Below, in pieces: positions 19,831 to 28,434 of a stretch of DNA of 64,000 nucleotides. The translations under genes and the position numbers were made by a program. The first letter of the stretch is position 1. Every line of letters begins with the position of its first letter. A model generated the notes under the pieces. It did not search any database and was not told the origin of the DNA. It saw only the letters and a program-made list of their open reading frames with translations. Source of the DNA: a bacterium (GTDB lineage Bacteria; Bacillota; Bacilli; Lactobacillales; Streptococcaceae); NCBI GenBank assembly GCA_905221545.1, contig CAJNDO010000006.1:1-64000 (forward strand), in the 5' to 3' direction.

Positions 19831-19881
19831 AGTATACCTCTTCTTTATTCTATTTTAAAATTAGTTAACTTTTTTCACACA
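19831..19881 (-). promoter_or_regulatory. Pheromone-gene promoter with putative Rgg box
   Basis: Minus strand: TATACT (-10, 19836-19831), 17-base spacer, TTTAAA (poor -35), and directly upstream the box AGTTAACTTTTTTCACACA (read on plus, 19863-19881). A second copy, TGTTAACCTTTTTCACAAA (19950-19968), lies in the regulator's own leader. Direct duplication of the box beside a weak -35 fits an activated promoter. Confidence 0.5.
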
Positions 19882-19981
19882 TTATTTTAGTTTTCTTTTT
19901 TACTATTCCTGTTATTATGATACAATATTTTTAATAGGATTTTATTATTTGTTAACCTTTTTCACAAAAAGGAGAAAACCC

Positions 19982-20845
19982 ATGCGTTATGATTTCGGAA
20001 AAGTCTATAAAGAAATACGTGAGTCAAAAGGATTGACCCAAGAAGAGGTCTGTGGGGAGGTTCTCTCAAGAACCAGCTTATCAAAAATTGAAAGTGGTAA
20101 AGTAACTCCCAAATATGAAAATATGGAGTTTCTTCTCCGGCAAATCAATATGAGTTTTGAAGAGTTTGACTATATTTGCCACCTCTATCAACCGAGCCAA
20201 CGAACAGAAATCATGCAAACCTATCTCAATATGAGCTCAACCCTAGGGACTAGTGAACTCGAAAAACTATTTCAAAAATGCCAAGACTATCTCAAAACCC
20301 ACCACGACCTGCCCATAGAAGAAATCAGAGATATGTTGGAAATTGTCATTCATATCCGCCAACATGGTACAGAGCAACTGTCAGACCAAGTGCAACAGAC
20401 TGTCAAAAAACTTTGGGAGAAAATTGAAAAACAAGATACATGGTATGAAAATGATCTAAAAATCCTCAATACCATCCTTTTCAGCTTTCCCATTGAACAC
20501 CTCCATCTCATCACTGGAAAAATCTTACAACGCTTAGAAGTCTATAAAAACTATCAACATTTATATGAATTACGAGTGGCAATCCTACTCAACCTTTCCA
20601 CCATTTACTTATACAATCAAGACAAAAACATGTGTAAGCAAATCTGCTACACTTTACTAGAGGACGCCAAGAACAAGAAAAGCTACGATAGGCTTGCTAT
20701 CTACTATGTCCGTATTGGGATTTGTAGGGATGATGCTAAACTTATTCAAAAAGGTTTCTCCCTTCTAGAGATCACCGAGGAAGCCTCCATGCTGTCTCAT
20801 CTCAAAAAAGAAGTGGAGACCTATTACCAACCGAAGAAAATATAA
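19982..20845 (+). CDS. Rgg/MutR-family transcriptional regulator
   Basis: 287 aa from the ATG at 19982, which follows AAAGGAG at 6 bases. N-terminal helix-turn-helix (about residues 5-60: YKEIRESKGLTQEEVC, SRTSLSKIESGK) followed by an all-helical C-terminal domain of TPR-like repeats, the Rgg/PlcR-type peptide-binding layout and usual length. Rgg proteins bind short hydrophobic peptides imported by the oligopeptide permease. The divergent 28-aa peptide gene is the obvious ligand source. Likely targets are the minus-strand operon to its left; the truncated paralogue at 16668 shares its promoter. Confidence 0.9.
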   Translation: MRYDFGKVYKEIRESKGLTQEEVCGEVLSRTSLSKIESGKVTPKYENMEFLLRQINMSFEEFDYICHLYQPSQRTEIMQTYLNMSSTLGTSELEKLFQKCQDYLKTHHDLPIEEIRDMLEIVIHIRQHGTEQLSDQVQQTVKKLWEKIEKQDTWYENDLKILNTILFSFPIEHLHLITGKILQRLEVYKNYQHLYELRVAILLNLSTIYLYNQDKNMCKQICYTLLEDAKNKKSYDRLAIYYVRIGICRDDAKLIQKGFSLLEITEEASMLSHLKKEVETYYQPKKI

Positions 20846-20849
20846 AAAA

Positions 20850-20870
20850 GTCGAGGGGTTTCCTCGACCT
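20850..20870. terminator. Bidirectional terminator between the regulator and the LysM gene
   Basis: GTCGAGG (20850-20856) and CCTCGAC (20862-20868), with A-rich sequence before and CTTTTC after, so it can end transcripts from both converging genes. Confidence 0.85.
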
Positions 20871-20896
20871 TTTCATATTATTCTGTTCGTTATTTC

Positions 20897-21517
20897 TTAA
20901 TACCAGCCGTTGTTAAGCCAGAAGTTTTTCGCAGCTGTCCATGAACCGTAACGTCCTGCAACGTAGGCATCTGCTACACGTTCTTGGTTTTCAGCTGAGT
21001 AGTCACCGTTCAAGTATGAATCTGTCAATTGGTAACGTCCGATGTAACGTCCGTTTGTAGCTGTGTAGCTACCGCCTGATTCTTTTTGAGCGATCCATTC
21101 TTTGGCTTCTGCTTCAGATCCGCTTACAGTTGTAGCAACTGTTTCTTCTGCTACTGGGGCGCTTGCTGCTGGAGTTTCTTCCTCTACCTCTGTAGTTTCT
21201 GCCACTGTAGCTGAAACAGCTTCATCTTGGGCAGCTGGTGCTTCATAAGTCGTTGAAGCTGGTGCTACTGGCGCTGCTGGACCGTCGATAACCAACTCTT
21301 GACCAACATAAATCATATGGATGTTGTCAATGTGATTGTTTTCTGCCAATTTCTCAACAGTTGTGTTGTGAGTTTCAGCGATTTCTGAAAGTGTATCACC
21401 TTCTTTAACAGTGTAAGTTGATGATTCTTGAGCAGATACAAATGATGGAGCAAATACTGCAAACAAGGCAGCTACTCCTGCAAGAGTTGTTTTAATCTTT
21501 TTAGTTGTTGATTTCAT
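20897..21517 (-). CDS. Secreted LysM-domain protein with transglycosylase-like C-terminus
   Basis: 206 aa. Signal peptide to about residue 29 (VFAPSFVSA), one LysM domain (residues 35-78, YTVKEGDTLSEIAETHNTTVEKLAENN), an Ala/Glu/Val/Pro-rich linker (80-140), and a C-terminal segment KESGGSYTATNGRYIGRYQL...GSWTAAKNFWLNNGWY like the resuscitation/lytic transglycosylase-like domain of aggregation-promoting factors. It would bind and probably cut peptidoglycan. In pneumococcus the corresponding gene is, as I recall, under WalRK control; a TGTCAA-N5-AGTAAT sequence upstream (about 21564-21580) is a weak WalR-box match. Confidence 0.88.
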   Translation of the reverse strand: MKSTTKKIKTTLAGVAALFAVFAPSFVSAQESSTYTVKEGDTLSEIAETHNTTVEKLAENNHIDNIHMIYVGQELVIDGPAAPVAPASTTYEAPAAQDEAVSATVAETTEVEEETPAASAPVAEETVATTVSGSEAEAKEWIAQKESGGSYTATNGRYIGRYQLTDSYLNGDYSAENQERVADAYVAGRYGSWTAAKNFWLNNGWY

Positions 21518-21717
21518 ATTCGAAAATTCTCCTTCTTTCTATAGTACTATCATACCCTTTAAATATTACTGTTTCTTGACACTTTTATGTAGAAATATTA
21601 CAAAATTATTTTTTATTTCCCTAAATAAGCTATTTTTGTCATAAAAGATACTATTTTTATGCTATTTGTAGTGTAAAAAGGTTTTCATCCACAATTAAAG
21701 CCAAGACCTTCATTCTT

Positions 21718-21726
21718 TGATATAAT
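21718..21726 (+). promoter_or_regulatory. Extended -10 promoter of sdaAB-sdaAA
   Basis: TGATATAAT (TG at 21718-21719, TATAAT at 21721-21726), 30 bases ahead of the sdaAB ATG. No good -35 is seen, as usual for extended -10 promoters. Confidence 0.6.
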
Positions 21727-21756
21727 AGAGATAAGAATTTTTATAAGGGGAAACTG

Positions 21757-22428
21757 ATGAAATCACTTCGTTTTCAATCTGTCTTTGATATCATCGGACC
21801 AGTTATGATTGGCCCATCTAGTAGCCATACCGCTGGTGCTGTTCGTATTGGGAAGATTGTATCTTCCATTTTTGATGATACTCCGACAGAACTCGAATTC
21901 CAACTATTTAACTCATTTGCCAAAACTTATCGTGGCCACGGGACAGACCTAGCCCTTGTTGCAGGAATTTTGGGCATGGATACAGATGATCCTGAAATTC
22001 CAAACAGTCTGGAGATTGCCCACAAGCGCGGCATCAAAATTGTCTGGACTATTCAGAAAGACAGCAATGCTCCTCACCCAAACACCACTAAAATTACTGT
22101 CAAAAATGCCCACAAGACCATCAGCGTAACTGGTATTTCTATCGGTGGAGGAAACATTCAGGTAACCGAACTCAATGGCTTTGCCGTCTCGCTCAATATG
22201 AATACACCGACTATCATCATTGTTCATCAAGATATTCCAGGTATGATTGCCCTTGTAACAGAGGCCCTTTCACGCTATGGCATCAATATCGCCCAGATGA
22301 ATGTTACTCGTGAAAAAGCTGGTGAAAAAGCCATTATGATTATCGAAGTCGACAGTCGCAACTGTGATGAGGCCATCGAAGAAATTCGAAAAATCCCTCA
22401 TCTCCACAATGTCAATTTCTTTAAATAG
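21757..22428 (+). CDS. sdaAB: L-serine dehydratase, iron-sulfur-dependent, beta subunit
   Basis: 223 aa. The N-terminal serine dehydratase beta domain has the GPVMIGPSSSHTAGAVRIG motif, and a C-terminal ACT domain starts near residue 148 (TIIIVHQDIPGMIALVTEAL). With SdaAA it deaminates L-serine to pyruvate and ammonia. The alpha-subunit gene follows after 8 bases. Length is normal. Confidence 0.95.
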   Translation: MKSLRFQSVFDIIGPVMIGPSSSHTAGAVRIGKIVSSIFDDTPTELEFQLFNSFAKTYRGHGTDLALVAGILGMDTDDPEIPNSLEIAHKRGIKIVWTIQKDSNAPHPNTTKITVKNAHKTISVTGISIGGGNIQVTELNGFAVSLNMNTPTIIIVHQDIPGMIALVTEALSRYGINIAQMNVTREKAGEKAIMIIEVDSRNCDEAIEEIRKIPHLHNVNFFK

Positions 22429-22436
22429 GGGGAAGC

Positions 22437-23309
22437 ATGTTTTATTCTATCAAAGAATTGGTCGAGCAGGCAGAACTGGACTTTCAAGGAAATGTCGCAG
22501 AACTCATGATTACAACGGAGTTTGAATTGACCGGTCGTGAACGTGAAGAAGTTCTCCTTCTCATGGAACGCAATCTGGAAGTCATGAAAGCCTCTGTCCA
22601 ACTCGGTCTCAATGAAAATAAATCTCGTAGTGGCCTGACAGGTGGAGATGCTGCCAAACTGGATCACTATATCAAAAACGGAAAAACTCTATCAGATTAC
22701 ACGGTTCTCTCTGCTGCCCGAAATGCCATCGCAGTCAATGAACACAATGCCAAAATGGGCTTGGTCTGCGCCACTCCGACCGCAGGAAGTGCTGGCTGTC
22801 TGCCCTCAGTTCTCACTGCTGCTATTGAAAAATTAGACCTCAGCCACGAGCAACAGCTGGATTTCCTCTTTGCTGCTGGTGCCTTTGGACTAGTCATCGC
22901 AAACAATGCCTCTATCTCAGGTGCTGAGGGTGGCTGTCAGGCCGAGGTTGGTTCTGCCTCTGCTATGAGTGCCGCCGCCTTGACTCTAGCTGCTGGTGGG
23001 ACACCTTATCAGGCCAGTCAGGCCATTGCCTTTGTTATTAAAAATATGCTAGGCCTCATCTGTGATCCTGTGGCCGGCTTGGTTGAAGTTCCCTGTGTCA
23101 AGCGCAATGCTATGGGAGCTAGCTTTGCCTTTATCGCAGCAGACATGGCCCTGGCAGGTATCGAATCTAAAATCCCTGTGGATGAAGTCATCGATGCCAT
23201 GTATCAAGTAGGAGCAAGCATGCCAACTGCCTTTCGTGAAACAGCTGAAGGTGGACTCGCTGCCACCCCAACTGGTCGTCGCCTCCAAAAAGAAATTTTC
23301 GGAGAATAA
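22437..23309 (+). CDS. sdaAA: L-serine dehydratase, iron-sulfur-dependent, alpha subunit
   Basis: 290 aa, usual length. Cysteine-bearing segments expected to hold the 4Fe-4S cluster are visible (VCATPTAGSAGCLPS, LICDPVAGLVEVPCVKRNAMG). Translationally close to sdaAB (8-base gap, RBS GGGGGA). The HAD phosphatase gene follows after 21 bases and is probably cotranscribed. Confidence 0.95.
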   Translation: MFYSIKELVEQAELDFQGNVAELMITTEFELTGREREEVLLLMERNLEVMKASVQLGLNENKSRSGLTGGDAAKLDHYIKNGKTLSDYTVLSAARNAIAVNEHNAKMGLVCATPTAGSAGCLPSVLTAAIEKLDLSHEQQLDFLFAAGAFGLVIANNASISGAEGGCQAEVGSASAMSAAALTLAAGGTPYQASQAIAFVIKNMLGLICDPVAGLVEVPCVKRNAMGASFAFIAADMALAGIESKIPVDEVIDAMYQVGASMPTAFRETAEGGLAATPTGRRLQKEIFGE

Positions 23310-23330
23310 GCTTATCAAATAGGAGAAACT

Positions 23331-23963
23331 ATGACCTCTATCTCAGCTATCTTTTTCGATCTGGATGGAACCCTCGTTGACAGTTCTATCGGGATTCACA
23401 ACGCCTTTACCCATACCTTTAAAGAGCTAGGGGTGCCTAGCCCTGATGCCAAAACGATTCGTGGTTTTATGGGACCGCCTCTCGAAAGTAGTTTTGCGAC
23501 CTGCCTGCCCAAAGAACAAATATCTGAAGCTGTGCAGATATACCGTTCTTACTATAAGGAAAAAGGCATCCATGAAGCTCAGCTCTTCCCTCAGATTGTA
23601 GAATTACTCGAGGAGTTATCTAGCAAATATCCTCTCTACATCACCACTACAAAGAATACTCCAACCGCTCAGGATATGACTAAAAATTTGGGAATCCATC
23701 ATTTCTTTGAGGGCATTTATGGTTCCAGCCCTGAGGCACCCCATAAGGCCGATGTCATTCGCCAAGCCTTGCAGACACATCAACTAGCACCTGAACAAGC
23801 CATCATTATCGGAGATACCAAGTTTGATATGCTGGGAGCTCAAGAAACAGGCATTCAGAAATTGGCCGTCACTTGGGGATTTGGAGAGAAGGCAGATCTA
23901 CTAAACTATCAACCTGATTATATCGCCCACAAACCCTTAGAAGTTTTGGCGTATTTTCAATAA
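23331..23963 (+). CDS. HAD-superfamily hydrolase (phosphoglycolate phosphatase-like)
   Basis: 210 aa. HAD motif I FFDLDGTLVDSSIGI at residues 8-22, motif II TTTKN (about 104-108), motif III Lys and motif IV IIIGDTKFDMLGA. The cap domain is of the C1 helical type (PGP/PhnX-like). Substrate cannot be read from sequence. It is the third gene after sdaAB-sdaAA and starts 21 bases behind sdaAA. Confidence 0.88.
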   Translation: MTSISAIFFDLDGTLVDSSIGIHNAFTHTFKELGVPSPDAKTIRGFMGPPLESSFATCLPKEQISEAVQIYRSYYKEKGIHEAQLFPQIVELLEELSSKYPLYITTTKNTPTAQDMTKNLGIHHFFEGIYGSSPEAPHKADVIRQALQTHQLAPEQAIIIGDTKFDMLGAQETGIQKLAVTWGFGEKADLLNYQPDYIAHKPLEVLAYFQ

Positions 23964-23994
23964 TATAACGGAGACTGGGCAAAAACTCACTTTC

Positions 23995-24117
23995 ATACTC
24001 TTCGAAATCTCTTCAAACCACGTCAGTTTCTATCTGCAACCTCAACGCTGTGCTTTGAACAACTTACGGCTAGCTTCCTAGCTTCCTAGTTTGCTATTTG
24101 GTTTTCATTGAGTATCA
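23995..24117 (+). repeat. BOX element
   Basis: Starts with ATACTCTTCGAAATCTCTTC and AAACCACGTCAG (boxA), continues through CAACCTCAACGCTGTGCTTT (boxB-like) and ends CTAGTTTGCTATTTGGTTTTC-like boxC with TTCATTGAGTATCAG. This is the A-B-C modular structure of the pneumococcal BOX repeat, here between the HAD gene and the capD terminator. A short CTAGCTTC duplication is seen in boxC. Confidence 0.85.
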
Positions 24118-24146
24118 GAATAAAATGAAGCAAGTTTACACATAAC

Positions 24147-24191
24147 AAAACGCATATTACCAAGGTTTCAAGTCCTGATAATATGCGTTTT
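24147..24191 (-). terminator. Terminator of the capD-like gene
   Basis: AAAACGCATATTA (24147-24159) pairs with TAATATGCGTTTT (24179-24191). The stem is 13 bases with the A/T ends supplying the U-run on both strands. Confidence 0.85.
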
Positions 24192-24208
24192 CTGATTGTA
24201 AAGATTTT

Positions 24209-26059
24209 TTATTCAACGTGAGTAGTTTGATTAGCAAAGGCGATAATGGCTTGCTTCAACTCATCTCCACTGAGAGTGCGGAACTCTTCAATTTTTTGAT
24301 CGATGGCTTCTAGAGGCATGACATTAACCTTACCAACGAAAATCTTATCCATAACCTGATTATCAACCAGTTCGGTGGATACCAAGAGTTCTTCGTAGAG
24401 TTTTTCACCTGGACGAATTCCAACTTCAACGATTGGAATTTCGCTTTCGGTGTGGCCACTTAGAAGGACCATTTTCTTGGCCAAGTCATAAATCTTGACT
24501 GGTTTGCCCATATCAAGGATAAAGACTTCCCCATCCTTGGCATAAGCACCAGCATGGATAACCAAACGGCTAGCTTCTGGAATAGTCATAAAGTAACGGG
24601 TCATACGGAAGTCTGTCACTGTTACAGGACCACCTTCAGCAATCTGACGTTCAAAGACTGGAATGACACTACCACGGCTACCAAGAACATTCCCAAAACG
24701 AACTGCACAGTAGGTGGATTGGCTACGTTGGTTAAATCCAGTAACAATCAACTCAGCCACGCGCTTGGTTGCTCCCATAACGTTTGGTGGATTGACCGCC
24801 TTATCTGTCGAAATCATAACCATCTTAGGCACCTTGGCTTCATCAACAGCCCTAGCAACATTGTAGGTTCCACGGATATTGTTTTTGAAGGCTTCTTTTG
24901 GATTGCGCTCCATCATGGGAACATGCTTGTGGGCCGCCGCATGATAAACAATAGCCGGCTTGTACTGCTCGAAGACTTGCAACAGACGGTCATAGTCTTG
25001 AATATCGGCAATCACTGGTACATAATCAATCCCTTGGAACTTACGAATCAATTCATGATAAACAAGGTAGATTGAATTTTCCCCGTGACCGAGCAAGACG
25101 ATGCGTTCAGGATTGAAGCGGCTAACTTGGCGACAGATTTCAGAACCGATTGAACCACCAGCTCCTGTAACCAAGATTGTCTTACCTGTCAGTTCTGCGC
25201 CCAGACGCGATTCGTCAAGACGAATTTCCTGACGGCCCAAAAGGTCTGTGATATCAATCTTCTGGAAGCCTCCACCTGCTTGGTGAAGTCCCTGAACAAC
25301 GGTTTCAACCTTAGGCATCTTGTAACATTTGACACCCAGCTTATTACACATCTGCAAGATACGTTCATATTCTGACGGATCAAGCGACGGAATCGCAACG
25401 ATAACACGCTCGATTTGATGGCGTTTGGCTAATTCTGGCAGATTATCATAAGAGCCCAAAACAGGGATACCACCGAGTTTTTGACCCTTTTTCTTTTCAT
25501 CATTATCCAAAATACCGACAAGTTCCAAATCACTGGTTGGGTGTTGGTAGCTGTTCATAAAGAGAGCGCCACCATCGCCAGCACCAATTAAAAAGGTACG
25601 ACGATGTTCCCCATCACCACTGCCTTTTTTGCGTTTAGAGTAGATTAACTGCCAAGTAATTCGTGGCAATAAAATCAAGAAGGTACTCAACAAGATAAAG
25701 AGTACGATAAAACGGATGGAAAAGAGTGGCAAGAAAGCATAGCAGATACTATATGACAAGACGCTGCTCACAGTCACACCAAAAAAGATTTTCATAAAAT
25801 CCGTAATTTTGCTGTAACGACTAATACTAGCGTTCAACCCCCAAAATCCAATCATCAATTGATAGAGCAGGAAGGCCAAACTCGTATAGATAATGTAGTC
25901 AACAGGCGCTGGATTAATCAATCCGTAGAATAAGATATAAGATACAATGATGGAAACCACCATACTGAAAATATCAAATATGCCCCAAAAGACCTGTTTT
26001 TGTTGTTTATTTAAAATTTCCACCAGATCAATGACATAATCTGTGAGTTTTTTATTCAT
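24209..26059 (-). CDS. Membrane nucleotide-sugar 4,6-dehydratase (CapD/PglF/WbpM type)
   Basis: 616 aa, normal for the long membrane-bound family. Four N-terminal membrane segments (about 20-140), a CoA-binding-like Rossmann segment (TFLIGAGDGGALF, about 154-166), then the SDR domain with TILVTGAGGSIGSEICRQ (about 294-311) and the catalytic STDKAVNPPNVMGATK region, where Met stands in for the usual Tyr. Members convert UDP-GlcNAc to the 4-keto-6-deoxy sugar. A GT2 glycosyltransferase gene lies upstream on the same strand. The product is probably a surface-glycan precursor; that role is inferred. Confidence 0.9.
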   Translation of the reverse strand: MNKKLTDYVIDLVEILNKQQKQVFWGIFDIFSMVVSIIVSYILFYGLINPAPVDYIIYTSLAFLLYQLMIGFWGLNASISRYSKITDFMKIFFGVTVSSVLSYSICYAFLPLFSIRFIVLFILLSTFLILLPRITWQLIYSKRKKGSGDGEHRRTFLIGAGDGGALFMNSYQHPTSDLELVGILDNDEKKKGQKLGGIPVLGSYDNLPELAKRHQIERVIVAIPSLDPSEYERILQMCNKLGVKCYKMPKVETVVQGLHQAGGGFQKIDITDLLGRQEIRLDESRLGAELTGKTILVTGAGGSIGSEICRQVSRFNPERIVLLGHGENSIYLVYHELIRKFQGIDYVPVIADIQDYDRLLQVFEQYKPAIVYHAAAHKHVPMMERNPKEAFKNNIRGTYNVARAVDEAKVPKMVMISTDKAVNPPNVMGATKRVAELIVTGFNQRSQSTYCAVRFGNVLGSRGSVIPVFERQIAEGGPVTVTDFRMTRYFMTIPEASRLVIHAGAYAKDGEVFILDMGKPVKIYDLAKKMVLLSGHTESEIPIVEVGIRPGEKLYEELLVSTELVDNQVMDKIFVGKVNVMPLEAIDQKIEEFRTLSGDELKQAIIAFANQTTHVE

Positions 26060-26144
26060 AGAAATTTACTCCTCCTTAAAAGAGCCAGATAGGTATATTG
26101 TTATTATAACACTTTTTCTGAAGTTTACGATTTGCTACAATCTT

Positions 26145-26975
26145 TTAATTGCTTTTTCGTAACAGTTTCATAAAAATAAACTGTCGGACAAATCCGGGAC
26201 AAAGGGCAACAATCATCTGAATGGCAACACTCTTGGCATACTCCATGTAAGAAATTTGCCCTCTCTTCAGCATGCGCTGACGAGCTTGACGATAGAGTTT
26301 GAGATAGCGCAGTCCCCCACGACGCTCAAACATCCCTGCTCCGACACGAACCCTGCACAAAATTTGATCCAGATTTCCAGTCTTAGCTCCTGCAGCAATC
26401 ATATTGAGCCAGAGGAGGTCATCCTCCATATAAAGGCCATCCTCATAGTTGCCTGCCTTGAGAACCATATCCTTCTTGAACATAACAGTCATGTGGTTAA
26501 AGGCGCTTCTCATTCTTTGATAAGCTACAATATCTGCGTGCTGGGTTGGAACACGACGATAAGAAACAATCTCATCAGGATTGTCAATAAACTCTGCAAT
26601 ATGGCCACCTAATAGGTCGAGGTTTTCCTTCTCCATTAACTGAACCTGTTTCTCAAAACGATCTGGAACTGCTATATCATCCGTATCCATACGGGCAATA
26701 ATATCATACTGACACTGCAAAACACCCTGTCGAAGAGCCAGACCCAAACCTTGATTCTGCTCAAGAGGATAGCGTTTCACTGGAATATCAGACTCAGCTT
26801 CAACCTGGTCTAATACCTGATAGAGCTCAGGTGTCAAAGGCCCATCCTCAACCAGAACCAACTCGCTCGGTTTCAGGGTCTGATTTTGAACACTCTCAAT
26901 AGCATCCTTTAAAAATGTCGGATTTTCCTTGATATATACCGACATCAATACGCTGATTTTTTGCTTTTCAGACAC
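26145..26975 (-). CDS. Family 2 glycosyltransferase
   Basis: 276 aa GT-A enzyme: ISVLMSVYIKENPTFLKDAIESV at the N-terminus, LVLVEDGP, the metal-binding DTDD (RMDTDDIAVPDRF) near residue 96, and the acceptor-side MEDDLLW motif near 183. C-terminal hydrophobic segment (VAIQMIVALCPGFVRQFIFMK) suggests membrane association. It precedes the CapD-type gene (85-base gap) and presumably acts with it on a surface polysaccharide or glycoprotein. Sugar specificity unknown. Confidence 0.9.
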   Translation of the reverse strand: MSEKQKISVLMSVYIKENPTFLKDAIESVQNQTLKPSELVLVEDGPLTPELYQVLDQVEAESDIPVKRYPLEQNQGLGLALRQGVLQCQYDIIARMDTDDIAVPDRFEKQVQLMEKENLDLLGGHIAEFIDNPDEIVSYRRVPTQHADIVAYQRMRSAFNHMTVMFKKDMVLKAGNYEDGLYMEDDLLWLNMIAAGAKTGNLDQILCRVRVGAGMFERRGGLRYLKLYRQARQRMLKRGQISYMEYAKSVAIQMIVALCPGFVRQFIFMKLLRKSN

Positions 26976-27129
26976 AGTTTTTCTCCAATGTATAGATTTC
27001 CTTCCACTATTTTATCATAATTTTCAAGACTTTCCCATTTTTATCTTGAAAGCCAGAAACCTTACTTGACATTATAGTGAAAAAGCCTTAAAATAAGCTG
27101 TTATTAAAATCAGCTAGAAGAGGTATTAT

Positions 27130-28296
27130 ATGAAAAAGCAATCACTTTTTTTTGTTCCAGGTATTATCCTGATTGGTGTTTCCTTGCGGACTCCTTTTAC
27201 TGTTTTACCCATTATTTTGGGAGATATTTCGCAAGGTCTGGGGGTAGAAGTTAGTTCACTTGGTGTCTTGACCAGCCTTCCTCTCCTCATGTTTACCCTC
27301 TTCTCCCTATTTTCTACCCGACTGGCTCAGAGAATCGGCTTGGAGCATCTCTTTACCTACAGTCTCTTCTTCTTAACCATTGGTTCTCTGATTCGACTAA
27401 TCAATCTGCCCCTGCTCTATCTAGGAACCTTGATGGTTGGGGCAAGTATCGCAGTCATCAACGTTCTACTTCCTAGTCTTATCCAAGCCAATCAGCCAAA
27501 AAAAATTGGTTTTCTGACTACCTTATATGTAACGTCTATGGGGATTGCGACGGCTCTGGCTTCCTATCTAGCTGTGCCCATTACACAAGCAAGCTCTTGG
27601 AAAGGACTGATCATCCTCCTCACCCTGCTCTGTCTAGCAACTTTTTTGGTCTGGCTCCCAAATCACCGCTACAATCACAGACTGGCTCCACAAACCAAAC
27701 AAAAAAGCCAAACAAAGGTCATGCGTAATAAACAGGTCTGGGCAGTTATTGTCTTTGCAGGTTTTCAATCCTTGATCTTTTACACCGCTATGACCTGGTT
27801 ACCGACTATGGCTATCCATGCAGGCCTATCTAGTCACGAAGCTGGCTTGCTGACCTCTATCTTCTCTCTGATTAGCATTCCTTTTTCAATGATCATCCCA
27901 AGCCTGACAACCAGCTTGTCAACTCGTAATCGTCAGCTCATGCTCACTCTGGTATCACTAGCTGGTGTGGTCGGCATTTCCATGCTCTTCTTCCCGATCA
28001 ATAGTTTCATTTACTGGCTTGCCATCCATCTCCTCATCGGAACCGCAACCAGCGCCCTCTTCCCTTATCTCATGGTCAACTTTTCACTCAAGACAAGTGC
28101 TCCTGAAAAGACAGCCCAATTGTCTGGCCTATCTCAAACAGGAGGCTATATCCTAGCAGCCTTTGGGCCGACTCTCTTTGGTTACAGTTTTGACCTATTC
28201 CACTCTTGGGTACCAGCTGTAGCGGCTCTCTTGCTCGTAGATATCCTGATGACTGTGGCTCTCTTTATAGTGGACAGAGCTGATAAAATCCTCTAA
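27130..28296 (+). CDS. MFS transporter, CynX/NimT-like
   Basis: 388 aa with 12 hydrophobic segments. The N-terminus FFVPGIILIGVSLRTPFTVLPIILGDI is typical of the cyanate/nitroimidazole transporter (CynX/NimT, YeaN) branch of the major facilitator superfamily. Substrate unknown. An AGAGGT site precedes the ATG. It is followed by its own terminator and then the PadR operon. Confidence 0.85.
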   Translation: MKKQSLFFVPGIILIGVSLRTPFTVLPIILGDISQGLGVEVSSLGVLTSLPLLMFTLFSLFSTRLAQRIGLEHLFTYSLFFLTIGSLIRLINLPLLYLGTLMVGASIAVINVLLPSLIQANQPKKIGFLTTLYVTSMGIATALASYLAVPITQASSWKGLIILLTLLCLATFLVWLPNHRYNHRLAPQTKQKSQTKVMRNKQVWAVIVFAGFQSLIFYTAMTWLPTMAIHAGLSSHEAGLLTSIFSLISIPFSMIIPSLTTSLSTRNRQLMLTLVSLAGVVGISMLFFPINSFIYWLAIHLLIGTATSALFPYLMVNFSLKTSAPEKTAQLSGLSQTGGYILAAFGPTLFGYSFDLFHSWVPAVAALLLVDILMTVALFIVDRADKIL

Positions 28297-28325
28297 ACTT
28301 CTAGTTTTAGCTAGAAGTTTTTTAT
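28297..28325 (+). terminator. Terminator of the MFS gene
   Basis: ACTTCTAG-ttttag-CTAGAAGT followed by TTTTTTA directly after the stop codon. The T-run merges into the first copy of the PadR-operon repeat (28322-28345). Confidence 0.85.
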
Positions 28326-28417
28326 ATATAAAAATTTTACACATTTCTCTTGACAGGGCTTTCTTTTAGATGTACAATGTATGTGTAGAAAAATTATATA
28401 TAAAAATCTTACACATT
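28322..28417 (+). promoter_or_regulatory. padR operon promoter with paired operator repeats
   Basis: TTGACA (28350-28355), 17 bases, TACAAT (28373-28378). A 24-base repeat, starting TTATATATAAAAA and ending TTACACATT, occurs at 28322-28345 and 28394-28417 with one mismatch, bracketing the promoter. ATGTGTA (28381-28387) and TACACAT (28410-28416) form an inverted repeat downstream of the -10. ATGT...ACAT dyads are typical PadR sites, so autorepression is likely. Confidence 0.75.
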
Positions 28418-28434
28418 AGAAAAGGAGGTTTCCC

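Noticed and set aside
21564-21580. Perfect WalR box upstream of the LysM gene
   Set aside because: Only a partial TGTCAA-N5-AGTAAT match is present, so it is mentioned with the gene and not listed as a site.
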